A stretch of DNA of 64,000 nucleotides from Aaosphaeria pasadenensis (GCA_022813625.1 JAKLMB010000004.1:1302001-1366000), one strand, 5' to 3'; positions 34,419 through 47,414 are shown, counted from the stretch's first letter. The notes: a model not told the origin generated them from the sequence alone. Translations and numbers: made by a program.

Positions 34419-36447
34419 TTACCGAATGCTGCCCCAGGTATCCATGTTGGCAAGACTGCCGGACTTTTCCTTTTTCTTAAAGGCCTGCCAGAACCGCAAG
34501 GTCTCGTCTCCCGCACCGGTAACAATGACTTGGCCGTCGGGGCTCATTGCCAGGTAGAGAACACGATAGGTGTGGCCGGTGAGAGAAACGACCTGGCGCA
34601 TGCTAGGATATTTCCAGACAATGATCTGGTTTTGGCTGTATCCATGCGTCGACACGATCTCGTTACTATTCCGCGACCAGGCAAGGTTGCACACTTGGCT
34701 ACCTGTGTCCAGGCTGTTGATCAGGTTAGCCGGAGTAGTAGGAGATGTCGGCACACTGCCTGCACCCGAGACAGAAGCAGAGGCTGCCGATAAGGCAAGC
34801 GAGGAAGCTGAAGGCCCATCTGGGGATATCATCGTGTTCCAGAACTTGATTGTTCGGTCTGCCGTTCCACCACCGCTAGCGAGAAGGCCACGTTGATGCG
34901 GACTCCAAGCGATGGCTTTTACGGCGGCCTGGTGTTCGCTCCACTTGAAGGTGGGTTCAGAATTGAGTTTCTCCCAGACCATGAGCTTGTTGTCGTTGCC
35001 GCCGCTCGCTAGTTGACCGTCCGCACTGTTCCACTTCAAGCCACAGACTTCCTGCTTATGACCGACTAATTTCTGCAGCCATTGCTCGGGCTGGCGCACG
35101 TCTCGGTGATAGATGAGTCGATCCCTTGACCCGGAAGTGAGGATGTGTTCGTTCCATGCAAGGGCTCCGACTCGGCCAGTATGGCCCGTCATGGTTCGTA
35201 GCCGACGCTGCGTCTGTGCATCCCAGATCTGCACGAACCCTCTATTGGTGCCGATGGCAATATGCGATCCCTTGGAAGTATAAATTAGCATTGCTCGCAG
35301 TCATATGCAAGGTGACTCACTCTTTGGATCCAGTTCACACTCGTGACCGTGTCGTCTTGCAGCTCACAAAGCTTGGTGACACGGCCCGAGTTCGAGTTCC
35401 ACATGTAGACGCACGATCCCAAACCGACGCCTAGAGTACCTTGGCTGCCCCAGTCCACTAGATTAAGATAGAAATCGTCTGCAAGATCGGGGGCGTCGAG
35501 GACCTTATACGGGACTTTGGCCACGGCACGCGGGGTCTTTTGGGGACTCAACAACATCCGTTGGCTGCTATACTTCACAGGCGAGAGACTGTAGATTTCG
35601 GACCGGGTGTTGAGATTGATGGTATGTCGGCTTTGCGGCGTTCTTGACGGGGTAGGCTGCCCTGAATTGTGACGTGAGGATTGATACGAGAAGAGATTTT
35701 TGTGAGGGGTTGATGGTGTGAGTTCGGGAGCGGGGAGAGTGGCGGTGGTCCGCGCAGGTGGTGTATGAGAACGTCCAGAATTCCGGAGATTGGCACTGTC
35801 GGATGGCGATAAGTTCTGGGCCAGCGCTTGTGGGACAGTTGATTCAAACATCTCCTGCCTAAGAACTGCAGAATAAGTTCGGTTTGCTTCCTCAGCTGCG
35901 CGCATGTTAGTCTTCTGAATGGATTGCAAACGCAGGTACCCCGCGTGAGCGCTTGAGAAATGGACTTACTTTTCTGGAAATTCAACTCGTTGTAGGCTGA
36001 CCGGCGCGCTGATCGTGAAGGGGTTGCTGGCGATCCATCTTCGTGAAGAAGGGAGAAACTTGCTTGGAGATCCTGTCCTGATCGGTTCGGGATGAATCTG
36101 GTGGAGTGGGGTTAGAACGACTGCAGTGGATTTCGATAGGATGTCAAATCTTCAACTTACCTGTCTCCATAGATCCTTTGGCGCTTTCTGCTTGGGCTTG
36201 CGGTTGGTGTTCGCTCTCTAACCTTTCCAGCCTGCTCGAAGTGTTCCAGGGCGCGGGACAAAGCCGTAGGATCCACGGGTTCGGAATTTCCATCACGCGC
36301 GCCCAGCGCAACGTCGAGTTGATTGCGCTTATGTGAAGCTGTAGGTGGCGTCTTGGATTCGGGAGGGGATATGAGAGGAGGAGTTGCAGCTTCCTCAACC
36401 GCCTTTTCCATCGTTGGAACGGCGGTTGCCGCCGGTTCCTCAGCCAT
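34419..36447 (-). CDS. cdh1: Cdh1 / Fizzy-related APC/C activator
   Basis: Cell-cycle regulator of 613 residues that brings substrates to the anaphase-promoting complex in G1. Exons 36447-36161, 36097-35970, 35895-35321, 35270-34419. The C-box DRFIPNR lies at residues 95-101 and is split by the first intron. After a Ser/Thr-Pro rich linker (many TP and SP sites, likely CDK targets) comes KVLDAPDLADDFYLNLVDW and VGLGSCVYMWN, which mark the Cdh1/Cdc20 propeller start. Seven WD units follow (for example GHTGRVGALAWN, GHKQEVCGLKWN, LASGGNDNKLMVWE). The terminus is exactly Ile-Arg (TWGSIR), the IR tail that docks on APC3. DAPDLADDFYLNL distinguishes Cdh1 from Cdc20. A Ser/Ala-rich insertion (SLALSAASASVSGAGS) interrupts the propeller. 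Confidence 0.95.
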
Positions 36448-38669
36448 GGTTCAGAGTCGCGTGAACTAGAGTATTCCAATGTTAGCAGGCTGTAGGGTCG
36501 CGACGTGTCTATCTATCGAAGAGTGCGAGTGGGGTGTTCGGGTTAGGCAGAGCGTTGCCAGGGCGGCGGCGCGACAATGCTATCACTATATATAGCGGTT
36601 GAAAGAATGGAAGCCAGCAAGTGAAGGTGGCAGCGGTGTAGATGGCGGCGAAGGGCGATGGCGTGATCGAGTACTGCGTCGTGGTGGTGGTGGTGGTGGT
36701 GATGATGATGTTGACGATGGTGACGGTGAGAGTGAAGCCAAGTCCTGAGTTCCCCCCTTTGGCCAGTTCGCGGTCTCTACCTCTGGCGAATAAAGGAATC
36801 CGTGTCGCGCAACGGTTGTGAAAGTCGGGATAGTGAGTCAATGGCAGGTGTGGCGCATCGCAAGAAGTATCGGAGGGGAACGATGTAGGGAGGGAGACAG
36901 TGCGCGAGGAGGGATGATGCGGTGTGTACAGTGTACAGTGTAGGTGGGTGGTTGCCGGGCGGGCTTGTTGTTTTGGTGTTGGCTTAGGACGGGATGGGAG
37001 ACACAATAGGGATGGGATGGCTGCCCTCTACCCTCGTAGTAGAATAATAAGACCTTGGAGGGGACGGGACGGGAGCGGCCAAATGTGAGCTCCGCGCGCA
37101 CGCTAAACGTGACGGTTGCTACGAGAATAGAAGCAACAAAGCTTTACTTTGTATGTAGTTTGTACCCGTAGTATGTACTGGATAAGGAGAGGTAAGGAGA
37201 GGGAGAGAAAGAAAGGACAAAGACGCTGTGAGGGTGGCTTGCTCGAGCGAGCCCTTCCTTGACACAACAGCGATGAAATGAGAGGAAATGAGATGAGATG
37301 ACGGAGGGAGGGATGAGGAAGGGATGGGAAGAGAAGAGAAGAGGAGGAGGTTATTGTTATTAGATATTATCGTGTTGTTGTTACTGTATGATGTGGATAG
37401 GTTGATGCGATGATAGCTCATAGTTTCAGAGAATCGCGTCCCCCAATGCGTGTTGTTTTGATTTTTCGAAGGAGACCGGACGTTCCTTCCACCTGCAACC
37501 TCCAGCCAATGGCTCCTTCCTCCTCTGCTCCTTCTCCCCCCAGTCCAGGTCCACTCCAGTCTTGACCTCTTTCCCCCCAACGCGACAACGGTCGCTGTCA
37601 GCCAATCGTAGCGCCGCAACTGTTTCAGCCCCTCGTCACTGCCGCATTCGGATAGCTCCTCAAAACGCCTCTCATTGGCTTCCCATCAGTAGGGTCGGTA
37701 CTTCGTTGCAGGTGCCCTTCCCATACCAAAGTTGTGTACGGAGTAGATCGCACCTGGTCAAGACAAGAGAAGAGAAAGGCAAAGTTGGAGCTGTTCGTCA
37801 ACTGATCTTATGCATATGTAAAGTGGCGAAAGTAGAAAAGATCTTGGGTAGGATTGATGAACGGACATATGTTTGACCGGCGTGGTTCATCGGTGAATGC
37901 CCTTCATCACCATATGTAGCATTCGAAATTCTGGCTAGAAAGTTGGCCTCGTGTAAACGGTGATGCAACACGATATGATCGACAGCATATCAACTGGGTA
38001 AATAGAGATGAGGCTGAAGAGTAAGTAAGATGCTTACTGCATACTGTTACAGTGCCATCGGAAGGCAAATCTACTTGGACAACCCGGATAAGTACACGCA
38101 GGCCCAAGATAAGTGTCGTCGTACTTGCCCATGGTACTGCAAGAATATTCAAAAGAAGTAGTACCTATATACTTGATACATGTATATATATATAGAGAGA
38201 GTTTGGATTTCGTACAAGCAGCAGTGACTTAGTTATAGGTACTTGTACCTATCGTAACTCTGAGAATGCTGCTCTTGATCTCTGCTGCAATTCAGTGGTA
38301 GGCGTAACGTGTTATCTACCTCGACGATGCCGAGGCTCCAGTGAGACAATGATGTTCACGAGTGAGGCGATCACTTTCGATTAATCAACTCTACTGTAGG
38401 ATAATATAAACTCGCCCTTCTCACCTCTCTACAGATGGGCACAAGACAAGGCTTTCAACTCTTACCTTATAGTGCTCCGTACATATATCGCAACTTGACA
38501 GGGTTGGCCTTCCTCCGCTGCCAACCGCCGGAGATAACCGCCCCGCCAAATCCATCTCATCCAATCAAATGTCCCCTCCTGCAACCACCACAGACAGCTC
38601 GTATGGTCTACACCTTCTACATATCTGTGACCGCATTCCCCTCACTCCCAGACATTCACATCCACTCCC
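36448..38669. other. Long divergent promoter region of cdh1 and aspartyl aminopeptidase, with simple repeats
   Basis: About 2.2 kb without a supported gene. A GTG/GGT run at about 36680-36701 passes into GAT repeats (to about 36710). The stretch 37170-37350 is strongly purine-rich (GAGA-type), and a TA run followed by GA occurs near 38181-38202. A TATAAA lies at 38405-38410. The tract may include a long cdh1 5' leader. Open frames here are repeat-driven shadows. Confidence 0.4.
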
Positions 38670-40450
38670 ATGCTCACCGCCCCGCCCATTCGAGCTTCAC
38701 TTCTACATTTAAGATCCACTTCGAACCACTTCACTTCTGGCGGCGTTTCTCTCACCCTGTCATCGTCTCTACGCACAATGTCGGTAAAGCCTTCACTTGA
38801 GAGCGCAGAGGACTTTCTGTCCTTTGTCAATGCTTCCCCCACTCGTAAGTTCCGTAGTCTTGTCTCCTTCTACATACGTGTACATACATTAGGAATTCTT
38901 GACTAATTTATATGTCCATAGCCTTCCATGCCGTCAAGTCTGCCAAAGAACGATTAGAGAATGCCGGCTTCAAATACATCAAAGTTCGTATTCATCATAT
39001 CCCGTCCGCCGCATACCGTCTGTGCTACATATTGTAAACACAACATGCTCATACATACTCTCTATAGGAACGTGACTCGTGGGCATCTTCCCTCCAGCCC
39101 GGAGGAAAATACTACCTCACACGAAACGGTTCCTCCATAGTCGCGTTCGCCATCGGCAAGAAATGGAAGGCCGGAAACCCCATCAGCATGATCGGCGCCC
39201 ACACAGACTCGCCCTGCCTCCGCATCAAGCCTGTATCTAAGCGCCAGGGTGACGGATTCTTGCAAGTCGCCGTCGAGACATATGGAGGTGGAATCTGGCA
39301 CACCTGGTTCGACCGAGATCTCAGTGTCGCTGGTCGCGTCATGGTCAAAGCCAAGAATGATAACATCGAACAGCGCCTGGTCAAGGTGGAGAGACCTATC
39401 TTGCGCATACCAACATTGGCCATTCATCTTGATCGTCAAGAGAATTTCTCGTTCAACAAGGAGACCCAGCTGTTCCCGATTGCAGGCTTGGCCGCCGCCG
39501 AGCTCAACAGGCAAGGAAAGACGGAGGAAACCAAGGAAGAGGAGGTGAAGAATGGCGCTTTCGAGCCCCTAGCTACGCCTATTCAGAGGCACCACCCTTA
39601 CCTTGTCGAGATTGTAGCTCAGGAAGCAGGTGTCGAGCCTGCCGACATCGTCGATTTCGAACTGGTCCTCTACGATACGCAAAAGTCGGTCATTGGTGGA
39701 TTGAATAACGAGCTCATCTTCTCTCCGCGCCTGGACAACCTGATGATGACGTACTGCAGTGTGGAGGGTTTGATCAAGAGTCTCTCCTCGGCATCGGCGC
39801 TCGAGAACGACTCTACCATCCGTCTGGTTGCTTGCTTCGATCACGAAGAGATTGGCAGCAGAACGGCCCAGGGAGCCGATTCCAACCTATTGCCCGCTGT
39901 GCTCCGTCGACTCTCCGTCCTGCCGGCTTCCGAGTCGAATTCTGACAAGTCGTATGACAAGCTCGACGACCTAGCTACCGCATACGAGCAGACGCTTTCG
40001 ACATCCTTCCTAGTCTCCGCCGACATGGCACACTCGGTGCACCCCAACTACCCAGCCAAATACGAGTCCCAACACAGGCCCGAAATGAACAAGGGAACCG
40101 TCATCAAGATCAACGCCAACGCCCGCTACGCCACCAACTCCCCCGGTATAATCCTCCTTCAAGAGGCAGCCCGCCGCGCGAAGAAAGCCTCATCAAGCAC
40201 CTCATCATCCAAAGAGGGCGTCCCCCTTCAGCTCTTCGTCGTCCGCAACGATTCGTCCTGTGGTAGCACCATCGGACCAATGCTCTCAGCGGCCCTGGGC
40301 GCACGCACCCTCGATCTCGGAAACCCCCAGCTCAGCATGCACAGCATCCGCGAGACGGGCGGCGCCCACGACGTCGAGCACGCCGTCAACCTCTTCGAGA
40401 GCTTCTACGAGAATTTCGAGGAGCTGGAGAAGAAGATCGTCGTCGATTGA
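38670..40450 (+). CDS. ape4: Aspartyl aminopeptidase, M18 family (Ape4/DNPEP)
   Basis: Metallo-aminopeptidase that removes N-terminal Asp and Glu; usually cytosolic dodecamers, and in yeast a cargo of the vacuolar targeting pathway. Exons 38670 (or 38778)-38844, 38922-38983, 39068-40450. From the ATG at 38778 the protein has 503 residues, the family norm (MSVKPSLESAEDFLSFVNAS). From the in-frame ATG at 38670 a 36-residue extension without acidic residues is added. Metal-site segments are MIGAHTDSPCLRIKP, FDHEEIGSRT and LVSADMAHSVHPNY; also NKGTVIKINANARYATN, SSCGSTIGPML and MHSIRETGG. The second donor is GTTCGT, unusual but required by the frame. Confidence 0.93.
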
Positions 40451-40904
40451 CTCGAACCGGCGAAATTGTAATGTGCATATTTATTAGGTACCTACACAAT
40501 TATACTCCCGATCGACCCTGGTAAAAATCTACTTGTATATTTTCATACAATAGCTAGCTAGCTTAGTCGAGAAATGAGAACCACGATATTGATGATGTCT
40601 TGCCAAATCCTCTCCTGAAGTTATCCCCAAGTGATGCATATGTATCTAACTACCTTATTTGCGCAAGTAGTGGACGGACAACTCACCCCCACATCGGCCT
40701 TCACCCCGACCTTAAAAACCGCCCCAGGAACCATCATCCTAATCCCGCCAAGCACCCCACCATCTGGACCCTTAGTTAAGTCCCGCATCCTAACATCCCC
40801 CTCCCTCATCATATTTATCTTTTTCAAAGCCCGACACCAATCCCGATAACCACGTTCTCTCCTACCACAACAACGACAATTCCTGTTAGGTACAGAGGAG
40901 AAAG
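40451..40904. other. Intergenic upstream of the Pho13-like gene
   Basis: About 450 bp; pyrimidine-rich near 40730-40810, as often seen before fungal start codons. No gene visible. Confidence 0.35.
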
Positions 40905-42156
40905 ATGGCACCACAGTACCTAAGCGGCGACAAAGCCGCCATCGAGGAATTCATAGATCGATTCGATGTACGTCTGCTCCTTATCCCCCCAATGCGTCGC
41001 ATTCGCATTGCTAATGTAGGATGGGGGTGTTTAGGTGTTTTTGTTCGATTGTGATGGTCAGTACACTGGCGCGCGGCGCTCCCTTCCCAGACGTATTCAT
41101 TCGTTGCGATGCCGGAGCGTGGGGAGATATGAGACGGAGGGGGAGAGCGGAGGGATTGAGAAGGGATAAGATTGCTGATTCGAGAGTGGGAAAGGATAGG
41201 CGTGCTATGGTCGGGCGATCATCTGTTTCCGAATGTGCCGGAGACGATTAAGATGTTGAAGGCGAGAGGTGAGTCCCTTACCCTTCCTGGTGTTAGGGGA
41301 AAGGGCTGATGATCGGGGGATGGACAGGGAAACAATTGGTTTTCGTGACGAACAATAGCACGAAGTCGCGCGCGGACTACAAGAAGAAGTTTGATAAGTT
41401 GGGTATACCTGCTGAAGTTGTACGTTACTCCCCTTCCCTCCTGGTGGTTGGGTAGTTTGGTGAAGGGATGGGTGGTGGCTGATAGGAGGATAGGATGAGG
41501 TATTCGGATCCTCATACAGCGCCGCCGTCTACATCAAACGCATCCTGCAGCTCCCCTCCCCGAAGAACAAAGTCTTCGTGCTCGGCGAATCGGGCGTCGA
41601 GCAAGAACTCGACGCAGAAGGCGTGCCTCACATCGGCGGCACGGACCCCGCTTTCCGACGCGACATCGAGCCGGAGGACTTCGTGAAGCTGGGCGACGGT
41701 TCCGCGCTGGACCCAGACGTCGGCGTCGTGCTGAGCGGCCTCGACTTCCACATGAACTACCTGAAGATGGCGACGGCGCTGCAGTACGTGCAGCGGGGTG
41801 CCATCTTCCTCGCCACGAACATCGACAGCACGCTCCCGATGGCGGGGTCGTTGTTCCCTGGTGCGGGATCGTCTGGCGCGGGGCTCGTGAAGGCGGTGGG
41901 GAGGGAGCCGTTGTCGTTGGGCAAGCCGAGTCAGGCGATGATGGATGCGGTGGAGGGGAAGTTCAAGTTTGATAGGAGTAGGACGTGCATGGTGGGTGAT
42001 CGATTGAACACGGATATTCAGTTTGGCATCGATGGGAAGTTGGGCGGTACGCTGGCGGTGCTGACGGGCGTGAATAAGAAGGAGGAGTTTTTGGCCGAGG
42101 GCGCGAAGACGGTGCCTATGGCGTATGTTGATGCTTTAGGGGATCTGCTGGTTTGA
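40905..42156 (+). CDS. pho13: HAD phosphatase, Pho13 / 4-nitrophenylphosphatase / phosphoglycolate phosphatase type
   Basis: Cytosolic HAD-superfamily phosphatase of 302 residues; relatives hydrolyse 2-phosphoglycolate and other metabolic side products. Exons 40905-40967, 41035-41056 (only 22 nt), 41200-41268, 41328-41419, 41494-42156. The catalytic motif VFLFDCDGVLWSG is assembled from exons 2 and 3, with the nucleophile Asp and the second Asp two residues on (DCD). Motif II is FVTNNSTKSR. The cap region has VFVLGESGVEQELD and IFLATNIDSTLP. Motif IV is TCMVGDRLNTDIQFG with LTGVNKKEEF after it. The 22-nt exon means a gene caller could miss the active site; without it the enzyme would look truncated. 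Upstream ORFs in other frames are shadows. Confidence 0.93.
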
Positions 42157-42711
42157 AGGGATGAGTAACGTATAGATGATACAGCCAGGCGGTTAGATCT
42201 AGAGACCACTAGACTCGTTGTACAGACAGGCATGGCATGGCATAACATAGATAGATGAGCGAATAGACCATCACGCAGTTACCAGAACCCCAGCACCAGC
42301 TATTTCACAACGTCTCTTCAAACAGAGCACATAAATAAAACAAACCAATTGACCAATTAACACTCCAACCGTGTACCTGAATCATGTAACAACCCATCAG
42401 CCAATGACGAAAGCCGTGAAACAGAGCGAGGGGTAAGTCCATCATCAAGAAACGTGCACACACACACACCCGAGCGCGTCGTCGCGTGGCCCCAGCGCCA
42501 TACGCGTCTTCGCGTCCCACTACCACTTTACGCGCGAAACCGAGTCCGTCGCCCGTCTGCTCCCAAAACGTAACGTCCCGCAACAGACAACAAGCAAATT
42601 ATCGTTGCGGTCTACAGAGGTGTAAACACACATACATCAAATAATTCCACCACGAGTATCAGGAGCAGTAGCATATACTCGATCCCCACGAACCGATCCT
42701 TCACCGTCAAA
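42157..42711. other. Intergenic with CA microsatellite
   Basis: About 550 bp; a (CA)n run of roughly 14 bases ends near 42469. Upstream region of the primase gene. Confidence 0.4.
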
Positions 42712-44334
42712 ATGATCCGCCACGACTACTCACGAGTCGACCCCAAACGGCGAGCAAACATCGACTACAAGAAGCGGCAATTCGCAAAAGCAGAGTTCCA
42801 GCAGCAGACCTACGAGCACCGGCTCAATTACTACGGGATCCCTCCCACTGCAGAAATCACCCTCGATGAATTCGAAACGTGGGCGATCGACCGGCTCAAA
42901 GGTTCGTTTTCCACAAGACGGGAATGAAAACGCAATGCTAACATGAGATTATCACAGTCCTCTCCGAGCTCGAAGCATGCAGTTTCCGCAACCGCAGCCC
43001 GGAAGAAACGGCTGAACACATGACGGGCATTCTGGCGAAATACCTCCCGCTCCGCTCCAATTCATCGCGGAGCCAGAATTTGCAGGACGAGCGGAGGAAA
43101 GATCATTACTCGCACTTCATACTGCGTCTCGCGTTCTCGTCGACCGAGGACCTTCGGCGGCGGTTTGCGAGGCTGGAGACGATGCTGTTTAGGTTGAGAT
43201 TCAGGAATGACGATTTGGATGAGAGGAAGAGATTTGTGGAGGGGTTGAAGCTGGATTGGGAGGAGGTGACGGAGGAGGAGAAGAGGGAGTTTAAGGAGGA
43301 GATGGCGGCTGCGAGCGGGGCGAGGAAGGGAGAGGTGCAGGAGTGGTTTAAGGTTGATTGGGAGAGGGTGCCGGAGCTGGTGGAGCAGAGGAGGGTCTTG
43401 TTGAAGAGGGGGATGGCGTTCGTGCCGCAGAGGGAGCAGATGAGTTTGGTGGTTGCGGAGTTCACAAGGAGGTTGGATGATGCGCTTGAGGTATGTTGAG
43501 ATTCCCGTGCCGTGATACGGATTTTTGCTGACTTTACGATAGTTGACTGCTCGCGCGCTCCCACGACTCGACGAAGACGACCGCCTCGCTCCCATACTCG
43601 CCCACCTCTCACAGTCATTCGCAACCCCAGACGCCGCGTACTCGTCCTCCGACGCCAACATCGACGGCCTCTCCGCCCCAACCGCAGCATCCATCGACAC
43701 ACTCTCCCAACACTTCCCCCTCTGCATGCAGAACCTCCACCAAGCCCTCCGCCGGGACTCCCACCTCAAGCACTACGGCCGCCTTCAATACTCCCTCTTC
43801 CTCAAAGGCATCGGCCTCAGCCTCGAAGAGTGCCTCCTCTTCTGGCGCCGCTCCTTCAAACTCATCACGGACGAGAAGTTTACGAAAGAATACAAATACA
43901 ACATCCGCCACGTCTACGGCGACGTCGGCGGCGACGCCAACCGTCGCGGCCGAGGCTACACCCCCTACTCCTGCCAGAAAATCCTCACCGAGCCTCTCCC
44001 CGGGCCCGGACAGAGCCACGGATGCCCATACAGAACCTTCGCGCCAGACAACTTGCTCGCGATGCTGCAGAACACGGGCGTCAATGACAGGGATTTGCTC
44101 AAGACGGTCAGGGAGGACGTCGGGAAGCAGAGGTACCACGTCGCTTGTAACCGCGTCTTCGACTGGGCTCACAAGAAGGAGATAAAGAAGGTCAAGGACG
44201 ATGGGTCGTGGAGTGCGGCGGATCTAGATACGATTGTGCATCCGAATACGTATTTCAAGCGTGGGTGGCTGCTGAAGCATCTGGGAGAAGGGAATGCGGG
44301 TTTGGTTGGGGGTGGGGATAAGATGGAGGAATAA
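42712..44334 (+). CDS. pri2: DNA primase large subunit (Pri2)
   Basis: Regulatory subunit of the polymerase alpha-primase complex, needed to start RNA primers in DNA replication; nuclear. Exons 42712-42901, 42958-43490, 43543-44334; 504 residues. The N-terminal domain starts MIRHDYSRVDPKRRANIDYKKRQ and carries AEFQQQTYEHRLNYYGIPP. The C-terminal domain holds four cysteines that ligate the 4Fe-4S cluster: Cys302 (FPLCMQ), Cys385 (PYSCQK), Cys402 (HGCPYR) and Cys443 (VACNRVF). Their spacing (83, 17 and 41) is close to that of the human protein. LKGIGLSLEECLLFWR and YKYNIRHVYG are further family blocks. A first donor GTTCGT is used again here. A lysine/aspartate-rich tail closes the protein. Confidence 0.95.
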
Positions 44335-47300
44335 TGAGCAAAAGACGACGAATACATTTCTCAGAGGTCACTTCTTTTATCATCGTTTCTTTTGCTCATT
44401 TCATTCATGGAGTTGGTATAGGGTTGGGTACATGTGAAGTGGAATAGCAGCGTGCACGCACGGCATCTTGGATTTTAGGAAGTTCCCCAGCAGCATTTCG
44501 TGGGGTTGGTTGGTTTTTCTTTTTGGCGTTGGCCACGATCATGTCTGGTTGAAGGCCTATATGGATGTGTTTACCTTTTCTTACAGACAGTAGTTAATCC
44601 AGGGGCTTTCCTCATCGTTGGAAAATGCACCCAAGTCGACCCCTTCAACACTTAACTTTGGCATTCACGTTTCCCCGATATGTTATTCTGTCGAATGGTA
44701 CAAGGTACATATGATTTTTACTCCAAGTACGGGACTTGACATAAATCCATAAATTCAACCCGCCTCCTCAATCTTGCACGTAGCAGAAAGGGCTTTCTAA
44801 TCCTTTACACTGACTGAAACTTCTTCGCAACGTCCCTTCAATGGCCGTTTACTTGTTTCATCCTTCCCAATTCCTTTCCTTCCTCCTTTCGTCTTTCATA
44901 GTATATCCCCTTGCTCACAACTACAACAAAATAGGACATTGATAAAAACACAAACAACCACCTTATTCACCATGGTAAAAGAAGATACGAAATAGGCAAT
45001 TAAAATGCTCCACAGGCGTACTTTACATACACCCATGTGTAGTGTACGTGCGAGCGTGCGTTGCCGGCGGGTATATCAATCGAGCATGGTTCTGACGTTC
45101 AACGATATACCCAGGGGACTTATTCCCGGGCAAGAAGAGAACTAAATCTATCTGAACGCGGAGAGATGTAGTTTGTAGTTTGAGCATAGACTACAAAGAT
45201 CCTCCTTTGAGTCCAAGCATGCAACTACAATCGTATCAAAATGATGTACTTTCTTCGTCGCTTAACCTCCGGGAGTCTGAAATTCAAAGAGGTAAAGCAT
45301 AGAAAAAGAGAAGGGGATTCAGTTGGGCGATATCTGCCGAACACACAGACACGTCTATCCCTTCCATGATCTTCTCCTCCCCGGTTCTGGGTGGCCGGGG
45401 GGAGTGGGAGCGCGTGGTGGGAGATGCAATGTCAGTCAGTTAGTCCCCTCGAGGGATGGATAAGATTAGCAGCCGAGGAATGAAGACTGACCATGCACGA
45501 GGCGGGAAGCAGAAGGTAAAGACAATTAGAGTTCCAAACGTGGTTGGGAAGGGAATGTTATTTGGCCATGGGACCAGGAGAGTAGTTGCTACATTCCGGG
45601 ACATGAGTTTTGTACGACAGATTATGTTTCAGTTCACTGACATTGTAAAAGATTGGACCACGTTGTCGGGATTTAGATTGCTGGTGAACTGACTCGTCTT
45701 GTCTTACCTCATTACCACGATCTCGTGGTCACACACTTCACTCATTGCGTAGTCCATCAAGCCTCGATAAAGTACTCTGACCAAATACTCAGCCTCCCAA
45801 GTCTTGCTTCCAAGACTAGATGACGACGTCCTTCTAGAAATCCATTACACAAGAAAAAGGCGAAGACTTGTGCATTTCTAGAAAAATTGAACACGGGGAA
45901 TTTATTAGTTTTTAGATTGTTAGGTTTAGATGGGGTGCAGTTGAGTTTTACCACGCAATGTAGTATTACCCGGTTTGCCGTCATGGCTGGGCTGGGTAGT
46001 TTAACCACAAAGTGAGATACGAACGAACGCGAGGACAGAGTGGCGTTGGGGACGAGGGAACGAGGGAACGAGATGATTGATTGTATTTCTTCGTGTTATA
46101 CGGTGCGATGTGATATCGTCTAATTTTCAAGAACTTTATGAACAAGACTAAATGCGGTCAGTCATTGGGAAATTCAAACCACATGGGGCATGAAATACCT
46201 TGTCCACCAACACTAACTTTCTCCATACTTCAAGTATCTTCAAGCCTGGATTTGACCATGTGAACGAATCATGTGCACCCTGGATGAATAAATTGTTCAA
46301 CGTCAGTCATCCTGGCGGAACTTTATATCCCCTAGCCACCTCTCATCCAGGCACAAGACAGTTTCCTCCCAAACCAAGGGTCCCCGCGTCCTCCAAGGGT
46401 TGGACAATGAATTGCTCGATACGAGATTGATGCTTGTTTCCCCTGGCACCTTGCCCCGCCTGCCGCCATTCCTCGCGTAATTGTGGGAAGGACGAACCGT
46501 TGGGGGAAGGGAAAGCTTGTATGTGCTATTTTTGGGTGGATGTAATTGTGCCTGGCTTGGAGACTTTCGGCAGAGTTCCGGGTCGTGTTTTTTTGATTCC
46601 AGGGTGGTTTGATCCAATTTCAATTTCGTCTGGATAGGTGTGCCGATGACGAAGGACAGTTTTTGGGAACGTCTGGTTGAGCGTGAACATAGCAGATCAA
46701 ACATTGAACTTGAGACCAGAGAGACTCCGCTGTTCCAATATTTAAAGAAACCTTTAAGCTCCCAGCTAGAAACATAAATCAGATAACCCTTTCTCCAACC
46801 CCAGCTCTCCCTCGTGCGTGCCATCAAAACCTCCCCCTTGTCTCCCTCCCTCCCTTCCATTCATCCCTTCCCCACAACGAACCTAGCTCTCCACCCGGGA
46901 AATCTCTTCCAAGAACAGTAGCACTTAAAAGATTCCAGCCAAGCGATGATCTCCCCATCACGCACCTCTTCCCTCTCGCCTCGGCACATGCGTGGGGCAG
47001 GGATTGGTTCTTCGACGGCCCAGAATGTAGGGAAATCGTAGGTACGTACTACATACGAAGGAGGTAGGGGTGCTATGGTGGTGGTACGTGATTCAAGATA
47101 ATTTGTACCTACTCTAAAGTATCTTGGCGTTACGTTGGGTTGTCTGGGATTTGGGCTCTTTTTTCTCTTCTTCTTCTGGGATGTGAAGAATGTATGTGGG
47201 CTGGCGTGACTGGTGTTGTGAGGGAGGGTGTATATAAAGTGATAGCTCGCGATGCAATGGTGAGGAGTGACGCAGTACAAAGTGTCGACTGGTCCTTTCC

Positions 47301-47414
47301 CTCCCCTGACAGAAGCAAAGGTTGTTGGAAGGAGATTTGACTTTCTTGTTGCACTTATACCTACATACATACACACTCACACTCTCCTCCGGAAAGAGGA
47401 AAGACGAATTGAAG
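44335..47414. other. Gene-poor region of about 3 kb
   Basis: No supported protein gene. Open frames on both strands are short, overlap and show no motifs. I see no tRNA cloverleaf or B-box-like GGTTCGANNCC. Small tandem words occur (GGGAACGA repeated around 46050-46070) and several pyrimidine-rich tracts (46800-46900, 47170-47200). It may hold untranslated RNA genes or long UTRs of flanking genes. Confidence 0.45.
47231..47238 (+). promoter_or_regulatory. Candidate TATA box of the cysteine-rich secreted protein gene
   Basis: TATATAAA about 180 bp upstream of the start codon at 47415. Position and match to consensus are good, but function is inferred. Confidence 0.4.

Noticed and set aside
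43062..43769. 235-codon minus-strand frame opposite the primase gene
   Set aside because: Antisense shadow of conserved pri2 exons.
46303..46860. 185-codon minus-strand frame in the gene-poor region
   Set aside because: No motif, no homologous pattern, no splice partners; composition looks random.
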